A stretch of DNA of 64,000 nt, from the NCBI RefSeq assembly GCF_003584015.1, contig NZ_QXFM01000010.1, positions 1 to 64,000 on the forward strand. Reading direction: 5' to 3'. Shown one piece after another: positions 8,532 to 16,101 of the stretch; within the stretch, counting starts at the first letter, position 1, and each line of letters opens with the position of its first letter. The notes below the pieces were generated by a model. The model was given only the letters and a program-made list of their open reading frames with translations, had not been told where the DNA came from and made no database searches. The stretch comes from Aurantiacibacter xanthus (GTDB taxonomy: Bacteria > Pseudomonadota > Alphaproteobacteria > Sphingomonadales > Sphingomonadaceae). The translations under genes were made by a program, and so were the position numbers.

Positions 8532-9449
8532 TCAGGCCGCGACGGCCACTGCGGTGGCGGCTTCCCGCTCCGCCGCCTCTGCCTCGCGGGCGGCGATTTC
8601 GTCGGGCCAGTGGAGGATTTCCATCGTACCGTCGGCATGTTCGACCAGCGCGTTGCAGCCTTCGACCCAGTCGCCGTCGTTCCAGTATTCGATCTCTTTG
8701 CCGGAATGGGTGAACATGCGGTGTTCGGCGGTGTGAATGTGGCCGCAGACCACCCCGTCGACCCCGCGCTCGGCTGCGGCGCGGGCCACCACTTCCTCAT
8801 ACTGGCCGATGAATTCGACCGCGTTCTTGACCTTGTGCTTGGCCATCTTCGACAGCGACCAGTAAGGCAGGCCAAGCTTGCGGCGCACCACGTTCACCCA
8901 GTGGCTGAGCCCCATCATGAAGGTGTAAAGCGCATCGCCCACGAAGGCGAGCCAGCGGTGCGACAGCATCACGGCATCGAACTCGTCGCCGTGCAGCACC
9001 ATCAGCCGGCGGCCATCGGCGGTATCATGGAAGGCGGCGCGGCGAATCTCGATCCCGCCGAAGTCGAGCCCCGTGAACTGGCGGAACATCTCGTCGTGGT
9101 TGCCGGGGATATAGACGACCCGCGTGCCGCGCTTGGCGCGCTTCATGATCCGCCACACGATGTCGTTGTGCGCGTCGGGCCAGTAGAACTTCTTTTTCAG
9201 CCGCCAGCCGTCGATGATGTCGCCCACGAGGTACATCGTTTCGCAGTCGACATTGTCGAGGAAATCGATCAGCAGCTCGGCGTTGCAGCCCTTGGTGCCG
9301 AGGTGGATGTCGGAGATCCACACGGTGCGATAGGTGCGGCGGCCCGTGTCCTCCGGCTCGGGAACGGAGGGCCTGGCCCTAGAAAAGTCGCTGATCGTGG
9401 CCATCGGCGTAGCGCCGCCGAAGACATCTTCCAGATGGTTGCCGAACAT
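8532..9449 (-). CDS. LpxH-like calcineurin-type metallophosphoesterase
   Basis: Metal-ligand motifs are complete and in order: SDIHLG, GDIIDGW, GNHDE, HGDEFD, and GHIHTAEHR. The layout and the WPDAHNDIVWR segment resemble UDP-2,3-diacylglucosamine pyrophosphatase (LpxH)-like proteins, but true lipid A function is not assured since many alphaproteobacteria use LpxI. The C-terminus is an Ala/Glu tail. Start taken as ATG 9449; a TTG at 9458 and an ATG at 9404 are alternatives. It is probably co-transcribed with the glycosyltransferase downstream. Confidence 0.85.
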   Translation of the reverse strand: MFGNHLEDVFGGATPMATISDFSRARPSVPEPEDTGRRTYRTVWISDIHLGTKGCNAELLIDFLDNVDCETMYLVGDIIDGWRLKKKFYWPDAHNDIVWRIMKRAKRGTRVVYIPGNHDEMFRQFTGLDFGGIEIRRAAFHDTADGRRLMVLHGDEFDAVMLSHRWLAFVGDALYTFMMGLSHWVNVVRRKLGLPYWSLSKMAKHKVKNAVEFIGQYEEVVARAAAERGVDGVVCGHIHTAEHRMFTHSGKEIEYWNDGDWVEGCNALVEHADGTMEILHWPDEIAAREAEAAEREAATAVAVAA

Positions 9450-9595
9450 GGTGCCCAAGCCCCGATTTGTTGTGCCTTGGGCTCAGGTTTATGGCGCACG
9501 AATGTGACAGCAGCCCCACATTTCGGGGTCAAATGGCTGACAATGTTACGTTTAGGCGGCACCGCCCGAAACATCGAGCGGTGCCGGATGGGTGC

Positions 9596-10498
9596 TTAGC
9601 GGACCACGTAGGGCTGCTTGCCGACCCATGGCGAGGTCATGTTGTAAGGCACGGTCACGAACACCGCCTCGACCTCGGCGATCTTGCCGTCGACGATCTT
9701 GAACAGTTCGAGCAGCACGAAGCTGTGCGGGAAGGTGAAGATCGACTTGTGGCGGCTGCCATCGGTCCATGTGATATCGGTGAGGCGGCCCGAGTGGTCG
9801 ATAAAGCCGGCGGCGACCACGATGCCCTTCTCCTCGTCGACCAGCGGGAAGCGGCGGTCGCGCAGGCGGTCATCGTAGATATACTGGCCGAGGCGGAACT
9901 GATCGGCGCAGCCCATCTTCGAGATCGGATAGCCCTCGATATCGACATTGGTGGTCTGCAACCCGTTTTCGATCCGGTCGCATGCATCGGTGAAATCGGT
10001 GAACAGCTCGCCGTCGTTGTTCTGAAGCGTGTCGAAATAGCCATCGGCAATCGCGATCAGGCGTTCGCGCGGGCGGCGCTGGGCTTCGGGCACGTCCTCG
10101 GCCAGAACGGCACGTGGGCGGCGGGCATCGTCGATCTGCGGGAACGGGCCGAGTTCGCTCGGCCGGCAGACCAGCGTTTCGACCTCGGTAATCTTGCCGG
10201 CCTGCATGGCGATGCGCATCGCCATCACCGCCGCATCGCCCGATTCCTCGACAATGCCGAACCAGCTCGCCTGACCCGTCTGCGGATCGGCTGCTTTCAC
10301 ATCATAGGTGTCGCGCACCTTGGTGATGGTGTTCCACAGGCCGTCACCGAGCATCAGCTGCACGTTGTTTTCGGTAAAAACTACGTCGTCCGCCCAAGCG
10401 ACACGCGACACGTCCTTCGCCGCGAGTGCGGCAAGGTAGGTGTCGATGGCAGAGTAAAGCTCCTCGCGCGTGGCGATCGGGGCCGGGTTCGAAGTCAT
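9596..10498 (-). CDS. NTF2-like (SnoaL-like) protein of unknown function
   Basis: A soluble 300-residue protein without signal peptide. The N-terminal half (IATREELYSAIDTYLAALAAKDVSRVAWADDVVFTENN) has the helix-plus-strand start of the NTF2/SnoaL fold. The second half (ERLIAIADGYFDTLQNNDGELFTDFTDACDRIENG) begins the same way, so it may be two NTF2-like modules in tandem. Fungal and bacterial proteins of this shape are poorly characterised. It follows the quinone oxidoreductase gene by 48 bp on the same strand. Confidence 0.7.
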   Translation of the reverse strand: MTSNPAPIATREELYSAIDTYLAALAAKDVSRVAWADDVVFTENNVQLMLGDGLWNTITKVRDTYDVKAADPQTGQASWFGIVEESGDAAVMAMRIAMQAGKITEVETLVCRPSELGPFPQIDDARRPRAVLAEDVPEAQRRPRERLIAIADGYFDTLQNNDGELFTDFTDACDRIENGLQTTNVDIEGYPISKMGCADQFRLGQYIYDDRLRDRRFPLVDEEKGIVVAAGFIDHSGRLTDITWTDGSRHKSIFTFPHSFVLLELFKIVDGKIAEVEAVFVTVPYNMTSPWVGKQPYVVR

Positions 10499-10546
10499 GG
10501 CATTGTATCTCCCGTTACAATGCCACTTGTGAACAAGTCTCGCCTG

Positions 10547-11563
10547 TCAGTCCACTGCCAAGACGATTTTTCCGATGTGATCGCCCGCCTCCATCCGGCG
10601 ATGCGCCTCGGCCGCCTCGGCGAGCGGAAAGACGCGGTCCATCTGCGGCCGCAGGTCGCCCTCTTCCACCAGCGGCCAGACCTCGCAGGCAATCTCGGCG
10701 GCGAGCAGCTGCTTGAAGGCGTCGGACCGGGCGCGCAGGGTCGATCCGGTCATGGTCTGGCGGCGCACCATCAGCCTGGCCATGTTGACCTCGGCCTTTG
10801 CTCCACCGAGCACGGCAATCGTCACCAGTCGCCCTTCTTCGCCAAGACAATCGAGATTGCGCTGGGTGTAAGAGCCCGCGACCATGTCGAGCACGATCTG
10901 GCAGCCCGCCTTGCCGGTGATCGCGCGGACCTCCTCGACGAAATCGGCGGTCTTGTAGTTGATCGCGTGGTCGGCCCCGAGCTCGCGCGCTGCCACACAC
11001 TTGTCGTCACTGCCGCAAGTCACGATCACGGTAAGGGCAAACAGCTTGGCCAGCTTGATCGCCATCGAGCCAATGCCCGAGGTGCCGCCGTGGACCAGCA
11101 GCGTCTCGCCATCGCGCGCCAGCCCGCGCTGGAACACATTGTGCCACACGGTAAACAGCGTCTCGGGCAGGGCCGCGGCTTGCTCCAGCGGCAAGGCGTC
11201 GGGCACCGGCAGGCAGGTGCCCAGCTTCGCCACACAGTATTGCGCATAGCCGCCCCCGCTCACCAGCGCACAGACCCGCCGTCCAAGCCAGTCCGCCGCC
11301 TCGGCGTCGCCCGCGCCCACGATGGTGCCCGAAATCTCCAGCCCCGGCAGCGCGCTGGCCCCCGGCGGCGGCGGGTAAAGCCCCGCGCGCTGGAGGCAAT
11401 CGGGCCGGTTGACACCGGCATAGGCAACCTTCACCAGCACCTCGCCCGGACCGGGCACCGGCACCGGCTGGTCTGCCAGCGCAAGCACCTCCGGCCCGCC
11501 CGGCTCGCTGATGGTTATCGCCGCCATGCGATCCGGCACCTGAAAATTCACCTTGTCCCCCAT
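10547..11563 (-). CDS. NAD(P)H quinone oxidoreductase, PIG3-like zinc-free MDR family
   Basis: A medium-chain dehydrogenase/reductase of 338 residues. The N-terminal GroES-like domain contains YAGVNRPDCLQRAGLYPPPPG, characteristic of the quinone-oxidoreductase/PIG3 branch, and lacks the zinc-ligand cysteine set. The Rossmann domain has LLVHGGTSGIGSMAIKLAKL for NADPH, then GADHAINYKTADF. The start is ATG 11563 with AAGG 6 nt upstream. It is divergent from the DUF1192 gene and heads a small minus-strand unit with the NTF2-like gene. Confidence 0.9.
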   Translation of the reverse strand: MGDKVNFQVPDRMAAITISEPGGPEVLALADQPVPVPGPGEVLVKVAYAGVNRPDCLQRAGLYPPPPGASALPGLEISGTIVGAGDAEAADWLGRRVCALVSGGGYAQYCVAKLGTCLPVPDALPLEQAAALPETLFTVWHNVFQRGLARDGETLLVHGGTSGIGSMAIKLAKLFALTVIVTCGSDDKCVAARELGADHAINYKTADFVEEVRAITGKAGCQIVLDMVAGSYTQRNLDCLGEEGRLVTIAVLGGAKAEVNMARLMVRRQTMTGSTLRARSDAFKQLLAAEIACEVWPLVEEGDLRPQMDRVFPLAEAAEAHRRMEAGDHIGKIVLAVD

Positions 11564-11653
11564 TGCCTTGCGTTCCCCCGTCTGGCTCTGGCTGCGCCCC
11601 CACTTAGCCGGAGCCATTGACAGCAAGCAATCCGATAGTGATGTTGCAGGGCA

Positions 11654-11872
11654 ATGGATGGCGACGATCTCCCGCGAGTCCGTAGCGATGCGGCGAGCCT
11701 CTTGGCGAAAGAGGATCTCGACCGCTATTCGCAGGACGAGCTGATGGAACGGATCGCGCTGCTCGAAGCCGAGATCGCGCGCATCAAGGTGCAGCATGCC
11801 AAGGCCGCCGCGCACCGCAGCCTCGCCGATCAGCTGTTCAAGCCGAGGCCCGGCAGCGGAGGGGGCGAGTGA
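11654..11872 (+). CDS. DUF1192 family protein
   Basis: A 72-residue protein with the DUF1192 pattern: acidic start, then DLDRYSQDELMERIALLEAEIARIK forming an amphipathic coiled coil, then a short basic tail LFKPRPG. The family is alphaproteobacterial, with no assigned role. It lies divergent from the quinone oxidoreductase and 188 bp before clpA. Confidence 0.85.
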   Translation: MDGDDLPRVRSDAASLLAKEDLDRYSQDELMERIALLEAEIARIKVQHAKAAAHRSLADQLFKPRPGSGGGE

Positions 11873-12060
11873 GAGGCCGCCCGGCCCCGCTTTCCCCTCG
11901 CAATTGCGCAGTGGCGCACCATATCGGTCATCACGAACAGACCCGCCCCGTGCAGGGCCGGTTTTCCCTCAAGCCGTCATTAGCCTTCCGTTCACTATGC
12001 CAGCCGCACACTGGTTCCCTTGCCGGCCCGCGGGCTGGCTGAGCCAACCGAAAGACTGCA

Positions 12061-14430
12061 ATGCCCAGTTTCGCGCAGAACCTCGAAAAGACCCTCCACA
12101 CCGCGATCCAGCACGCGATCGACCGCACGCATGAATATGCGACGCTCGAACACCTGCTGCTGGCGCTGGTCAACGATTCCGACGCGGCCGAAGTGATGAC
12201 CGCCTGCGGGGTCGACCTGGAAGAGCTGGCGAACGTGGTGCGGCAGTATCTCGATCAGGAATACCAGTCGCTGAAATCCTCCGACCAGGCCGATCCGCAG
12301 CCGACCGCCGGGTTCCAGCGGGTGATCCAGCGCGCGATCCTGCACGTGCAGACCTCGGGCAAGGACACCGTGACCGGCGCCAATGTGCTGGTCGCGCTGT
12401 TCTCCGAGCGCGACAGCTATGCGGTCTATTTCCTCCAGCAGCAGGATATGAGCCGATTGGACGCGGTGAGCTTCATCAGCCACGGCATCGGCAAGAACGG
12501 CCGCCAGATCGAGAACCGCAACCCGCAAGGCACCGAAGAGCCCGAGGCGGCCAAGGCCGAGGAAAAGCCCGACCCCAAGAACAAGAAGGATTCGGCGCTC
12601 GACCAGTTCTGCGTGAACCTCAACCAGAAGGCGCTGGACGGCAAGGTCGACCCGCTGATCGGGCGCGGTCCCGAGGTTGATCGCACGGTGCAGATCCTGT
12701 GCCGCCGCTCGAAGAACAACCCGCTCTACGTGGGCGACCCCGGCGTCGGCAAGACCGCCATCGCCGAAGGCCTCGCGCGCAAGATCGTCGAGGGCGACGT
12801 GCCCGAGGTGCTCGAAGAGGCGGTGATCTATTCGCTCGACATGGGCTCGCTGCTCGCTGGCACCCGCTATCGCGGTGACTTCGAGGAACGGCTGAAGCAG
12901 GTCGTCTCCGAACTGGAGAAAATGCCCGAGGCCGTCCTGTTCATCGACGAAATTCACACGGTGATCGGCGCCGGCGCCACCAGCGGCGGGGCGATGGACG
13001 CCTCGAACCTGCTCAAGCCCGCGCTGTCTTCGGGCGCGATCCGCTGCATCGGCTCGACCACCTACAAGGAGTTCCGCAACCACTTCGAGAAGGACCGCGC
13101 CCTGCTGCGCCGGTTTCAGAAGATCGACGTGAACGAGCCTTCGGTGGAGGATACGATCAAGATCCTGCGCGGGTTGCGCACGGCCTTCGAGGAACACCAC
13201 AAGGTCAAGTACACGCCCGATGCGATCAAGACCGCGGTGGAACTGAGCGCGCGCTACATCAATGACCGCAAGCTGCCCGACAAGGCCATCGACGTGATCG
13301 ACGAGGTCGGCGCGATGCAGATGCTGGTGCCGCCGAGCCGCCGCCGCAAGACGATCACCGCGAGGGAGATCGAGAAGGTCATCGCGACCATGGCACGCAT
13401 TCCTCCCAAGTCGGTCAGCAAGGACGACAAGGCGGCGCTCGCCAACCTTGAGAAAGACCTCAAGCGCGTGGTGTTCGGGCAGGATCAGGCGATCGATCGC
13501 CTCTCTACCGCCATGAAGCTTTCGCGCGCCGGTCTGCGTGACCCTGACAAGCCGATCGGCTCGTTCCTGTTTTCCGGCCCCACCGGCGTCGGCAAGACCG
13601 AGGTCGCGCGCCAGCTTGCCTCGATCATGGGGATCGAGCTGAAGCGCTTCGACATGTCCGAATATATGGAGCGCCACAGCGTCTCGCGCCTGATCGGTGC
13701 GCCTCCGGGCTATGTCGGCTACGATCAGGGTGGCCTGCTCACCGATGCCATCGACCAGCACCCGCACTGCGTGCTGCTGCTCGACGAGATCGAGAAGGCG
13801 CACCCCGACCTGTTCAACATCCTGCTGCAGGTGATGGATAACGGCCGCCTGACCGATCACCACGGCAAGACGGTCGATTTCCGCAACGTGGTGCTGATCA
13901 TGACCACCAATGCGGGCGCGTCGGATGCGGCCAAGCAGGGGATCGGCTTCGGCAGCGGCACCAAGGTCGAGGCGGCGGAAGAGGCGGTGAAGAAGATGTT
14001 CACCCCCGAATTCCGCAACCGCCTGGATGCCATCGTGCCGTTCGGCTATCTCGGCAAGGACACGATCAGCCGCGTGGTCGACAAGTTCATCCTCCAGCTC
14101 GAACTGCAGCTGGCCGACCAGAACGTGCACATCCAGTTCGACAGCGATGCGCGCGAATGGCTGGGCGAACGCGGCTACGACAAGCTGATGGGCGCGCGCC
14201 CGATGGGCCGCCTGATTCAGGAGAAGGTGAAGCAGCCGCTCGCCGAAGAGCTGCTGTTCGGCAAGCTCGCGCACGGCGGCGAGGTCCATGTCAACGTGAA
14301 GGAAGACAAGCTGACCTTCGAGCTGACCGCCGCTCCGCCCAAGGCCAAGCCGAAGAAGGCGCGCAAGAAGCCGGCCGCGAAGAAACAGCAAGGCGATGCC
14401 TCGGCCGAGGGCAGCACCTCGGAAGACTGA
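12061..14430 (+). CDS. clpA: ATP-dependent Clp protease ATP-binding subunit ClpA
   Basis: An AAA+ unfoldase feeding ClpP. The two-repeat Clp N-domain spans about residues 1-145. AAA module 1 has Walker A GDPGVGKT (about 224-231) and FIDEIHTVIGAG. AAA module 2 has Walker A GPTGVGKT (about 506-513), LLLDEIEKAHPD and MTTNAGA. The last ~30 residues are Lys/Ala-rich (KPKKARKKPAAKK), longer than the usual end. At 789 residues without a middle coiled-coil domain, it is ClpA and not ClpB. clpS, often directly upstream, is absent; the 188-bp leader (11873-12060) should hold its own promoter. Confidence 0.96.
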   Translation: MPSFAQNLEKTLHTAIQHAIDRTHEYATLEHLLLALVNDSDAAEVMTACGVDLEELANVVRQYLDQEYQSLKSSDQADPQPTAGFQRVIQRAILHVQTSGKDTVTGANVLVALFSERDSYAVYFLQQQDMSRLDAVSFISHGIGKNGRQIENRNPQGTEEPEAAKAEEKPDPKNKKDSALDQFCVNLNQKALDGKVDPLIGRGPEVDRTVQILCRRSKNNPLYVGDPGVGKTAIAEGLARKIVEGDVPEVLEEAVIYSLDMGSLLAGTRYRGDFEERLKQVVSELEKMPEAVLFIDEIHTVIGAGATSGGAMDASNLLKPALSSGAIRCIGSTTYKEFRNHFEKDRALLRRFQKIDVNEPSVEDTIKILRGLRTAFEEHHKVKYTPDAIKTAVELSARYINDRKLPDKAIDVIDEVGAMQMLVPPSRRRKTITAREIEKVIATMARIPPKSVSKDDKAALANLEKDLKRVVFGQDQAIDRLSTAMKLSRAGLRDPDKPIGSFLFSGPTGVGKTEVARQLASIMGIELKRFDMSEYMERHSVSRLIGAPPGYVGYDQGGLLTDAIDQHPHCVLLLDEIEKAHPDLFNILLQVMDNGRLTDHHGKTVDFRNVVLIMTTNAGASDAAKQGIGFGSGTKVEAAEEAVKKMFTPEFRNRLDAIVPFGYLGKDTISRVVDKFILQLELQLADQNVHIQFDSDAREWLGERGYDKLMGARPMGRLIQEKVKQPLAEELLFGKLAHGGEVHVNVKEDKLTFELTAAPPKAKPKKARKKPAAKKQQGDASAEGSTSED

Positions 14431-14458
14431 TCGTCCCCCCAATTACTGACTTACCGCA

Positions 14459-14490
14459 GGGCGGCGCTGGAACCCCAGTGCCGCCCTTTT
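14459..14490 (+). terminator. rho-independent terminator of clpA
   Basis: A strong GC stem (GGGCGGC with inner CTGG, pairing CCAG and GCCGCCC) is followed by TTTT, 29 bp after the clpA stop. Confidence 0.85.
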
Positions 14491-14534
14491 GCGTTATCCA
14501 CCAGAGTCTTGGGGGATAAACCCGAGGCGTCCTT

Positions 14535-14547
14535 GACCGAATCGGTC
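14535..14547. promoter_or_regulatory. GACCGA-A-TCGGTC palindrome
   Basis: A perfect 6-bp inverted repeat with one central base, about 135 bp upstream of the Shine-Dalgarno of the microprotein gene. It could be an operator or the foot of an RNA hairpin; no binding protein is suggested by sequence alone. Confidence 0.35.
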
Positions 14548-14558
14548 TCGCAGTACTG

Positions 14559-14826
14559 AAGTGAAATTGGTCGCGTGACCACTTTGTTTGATCTCAGAAC
14601 CTTGAGCCCCTTTTGAGCGCGAGAGGCGAGAGGCTTTTCGGAGACGTCGGGCTCTACCCGATCTTCAAACAAAGGAGGTGGCTATGAGAAGCGTATTTGT
14701 GCGTTCTTATATCCGCTGGCGCTTTGGCCGTTGGGAGAGTGTGTGTCAGCACACTCGACGTTGGCCTCGTCAGTACTCGTTTAACTTCTAAACGAGAGCA
14801 GTGAACTCGGTCACGCGGCCACTTTT
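14559..14826. repeat. pair of GTGAA..GGTC..CCACTTT hairpin elements flanking the microprotein gene
   Basis: Copy A (14559-14585) and copy B (14800-14826) share the frame AGTGAA-n3-GGTC-n4-CCACTTT, each able to fold by GGTC/GACC (or GGCC) and GTG/CAC pairing. Both are preceded by CAGTACT (14551-14557 and 14771-14777). The base changes between copies partly keep pairing. The copies bracket the 35-codon gene at 14684. Confidence 0.55.
14684..14791 (+). CDS. 35-residue Arg/aromatic-rich microprotein, unknown function
   Basis: A short gene (MRSVFVRSYIRWRFG...) with 8 Arg, 9 aromatic residues, one Cys and a single acidic residue, so strongly cationic. It is preceded by AAAGGAGGTG (14671-14680), ten bases complementary to the usual 16S rRNA 3' end and only 3 nt from ATG. 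That is exceptional in this window and the main reason to believe it is translated. The coding part also contains two perfect 7-bp hairpins (14737-14756, and 14776-14796 across the stop codon). No signal peptide is seen. It could be a leader peptide, an RNA- or membrane-binding microprotein, or a dual-function RNA. No homologue is claimed. Confidence 0.6.
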   Translation: MRSVFVRSYIRWRFGRWESVCQHTRRWPRQYSFNF

Positions 14827-14861
14827 CCCAACGACCCTGTATCCATACTGGACGCAGTTTG

Positions 14862-14934
14862 TTCGCACATTGCGAATCCCAGTTCAATATGTGCCCGAGC
14901 TATATTTTCGCCTGTCAACCGAGCTGACGACAGG
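14862..14934. repeat. hairpins upstream of the exonuclease gene
   Basis: TTCGCA-CAT-TGCGAA (14862-14876) and CCTGTC/GACAGG (14911-14916 with 14929-14934) are perfect inverted repeats in the lower-GC leader between the microprotein gene and the exonuclease start at 14967. They continue the hairpin-rich character of the 14.5-14.95 kb stretch. Confidence 0.4.
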
Positions 14935-14966
14935 AACTCCACAGCTTTCCGCACAGTTTATAGACT

Positions 14967-15977
14967 ATGAGCTCCGCCCCCCACTGGATCCAGCCGCACC
15001 CGCAGGGCATCTACGTCGCCCCGGCCGATTGCTGGGTCGATCCTTCGGTGGCGGTCGAAAGGGCGCTGGTCACGCATGGCCATGCCGACCACGCGCGCGG
15101 CGGCCACGGCGAAACGCTTGCAACCCCGGAAACGCTCGCGATCATGGACCTGCGCTACAACACGCGGGCGGGCGCGGTGCCCGTCGCCTATGGCGAAACC
15201 TTACGGCTCGCAGGCTCTGTCGATGCCACTTATCTGCCCGCCGGGCACGTGCTCGGCTCGGCGCAGATCCTGCTCGAACACGCGGGCGAGCGGGTGGTGA
15301 TCACCGGCGACTACAAGCGCCGCCCCGATCCGACCTGCGCCCCGTTCGAACTCGCGCCATGCGACATCTTCATCACCGAGGCGACCTTCGGTCTGCCGAT
15401 CTTCACCCACCCGCCGATTGCCGAGGAGATCGGCAAGCTGCTCGGCGCGCTGGCGGCCAACCCCGAGGCTTGCGTGCTGGTGGGCGCCTATGCACTGGGC
15501 AAGGCCCAGCGGGTGATCGCCGAACTGCGCGCGGCAGGCCATCACGATCCGATCTACCTCCACGGCGCGATGGAACGGATGTGCCGCCTCTATGAAGAGC
15601 TCGGCGTGCCGCTTGGCGAGCTGCGGCTGGTGGCCGATCACACCAAGGAAGATATGCGCGGCGCTATCGTCATCTGCCCGCCCTCGGCGCTGAACGACCG
15701 CTGGAGCCGCCGTTTGCCCGATCCGATCACCGCCATGGCGAGCGGCTGGATGCGCGTGCGCCAGCGCGCCCGCCAGCGCAATGTCGAGCTGCCGCTGGTG
15801 ATCTCCGACCATGCCGACTGGCACGAGCTGACGCGCACGGTCGAAGAGGTGAACCCGCGCGAGACCTGGATCACCCATGGCCGCGAGGAGGCGCTGCTGC
15901 GCTGGCACGAGCTGCACCAGCGCAAGGCCCGCGCGCTGGCGCTGGTGGGATATGAGGATGAGGATGAGGATGACTGA
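14967..15977 (+). CDS. ligase-associated DNA exonuclease (metallo-beta-lactamase/beta-CASP fold)
   Basis: A 336-residue MBL-fold nuclease with THGHADHARGG (HxHxDH at residues 37-42), GHVLGSAQI, ITGDYKRR and a C-terminal SDHADWHEL. These match the mRNA 3'-processing exonuclease-like family encoded beside ATP-dependent DNA ligases in bacteria and proposed to act in DNA repair. The ligase follows 124 bp downstream on the same strand. The C-terminus ends in alternating Glu/Asp (YEDEDEDD). Confidence 0.92.
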   Translation: MSSAPHWIQPHPQGIYVAPADCWVDPSVAVERALVTHGHADHARGGHGETLATPETLAIMDLRYNTRAGAVPVAYGETLRLAGSVDATYLPAGHVLGSAQILLEHAGERVVITGDYKRRPDPTCAPFELAPCDIFITEATFGLPIFTHPPIAEEIGKLLGALAANPEACVLVGAYALGKAQRVIAELRAAGHHDPIYLHGAMERMCRLYEELGVPLGELRLVADHTKEDMRGAIVICPPSALNDRWSRRLPDPITAMASGWMRVRQRARQRNVELPLVISDHADWHELTRTVEEVNPRETWITHGREEALLRWHELHQRKARALALVGYEDEDEDD

Positions 15978-15999
15978 GTTTCTTCCCCGAACCGTCGGT

Positions 16000-16064
16000 C
16001 CGTTCGTGTCGAGCGAAGTCGAGACACCTGTGCGGCGCGTCTCGACTTCGCTCGACACGAACGG
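16000..16064. repeat. 26-bp perfect inverted repeat (sphingomonad-type intergenic palindrome)
   Basis: The arms 16000-16025 and 16039-16064 (containing TTCGTGTCGAGCGAAGTCG and its complement) are identical over 26 bp, with a 13-nt loop. The sequence resembles the repetitive palindromes scattered between genes of sphingomonads. It lies between the exonuclease and ligase genes, where it would form a very stable mRNA hairpin within the likely operon. Confidence 0.8.
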
Positions 16065-16101
16065 TGTCCGGCTGAGTGTTTCGGGCAGAGAACCCTGACA
16101 G

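Noticed and set aside
9467-11620. 717-codon open frame on the plus strand
   Set aside because: It is antisense to the NTF2-like and quinone oxidoreductase genes; its His/Arg/Gly/Leu-rich composition is what high-GC reverse-complement frames give.
11995-14442. 815-codon open frame on the minus strand
   Set aside because: Exact antisense shadow of clpA, with no recognisable domain.
14654-14887. 77-codon minus-strand frame over the microprotein
   Set aside because: No ribosome site and a composition without family signal; the plus-strand microprotein has an outstanding Shine-Dalgarno.
14489-14966. tmRNA, 6S RNA, RNase P RNA or tRNA
   Set aside because: No Ala-tag reading frame, acceptor/T-arm GTTCGA pattern or RNase P core motif could be seen.
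14801-15595. 264-codon plus-strand frame starting MNSVTRPLFPTTLY
   Set aside because: After residue 40 it is an off-frame reading of the MBL exonuclease; its opening could be a short peptide but has no ribosome site.
16000-16064. Insertion sequence or transposon end
   Set aside because: The inverted repeat is a compact hairpin with only 13 nt inside and no transposase gene or target duplication nearby.
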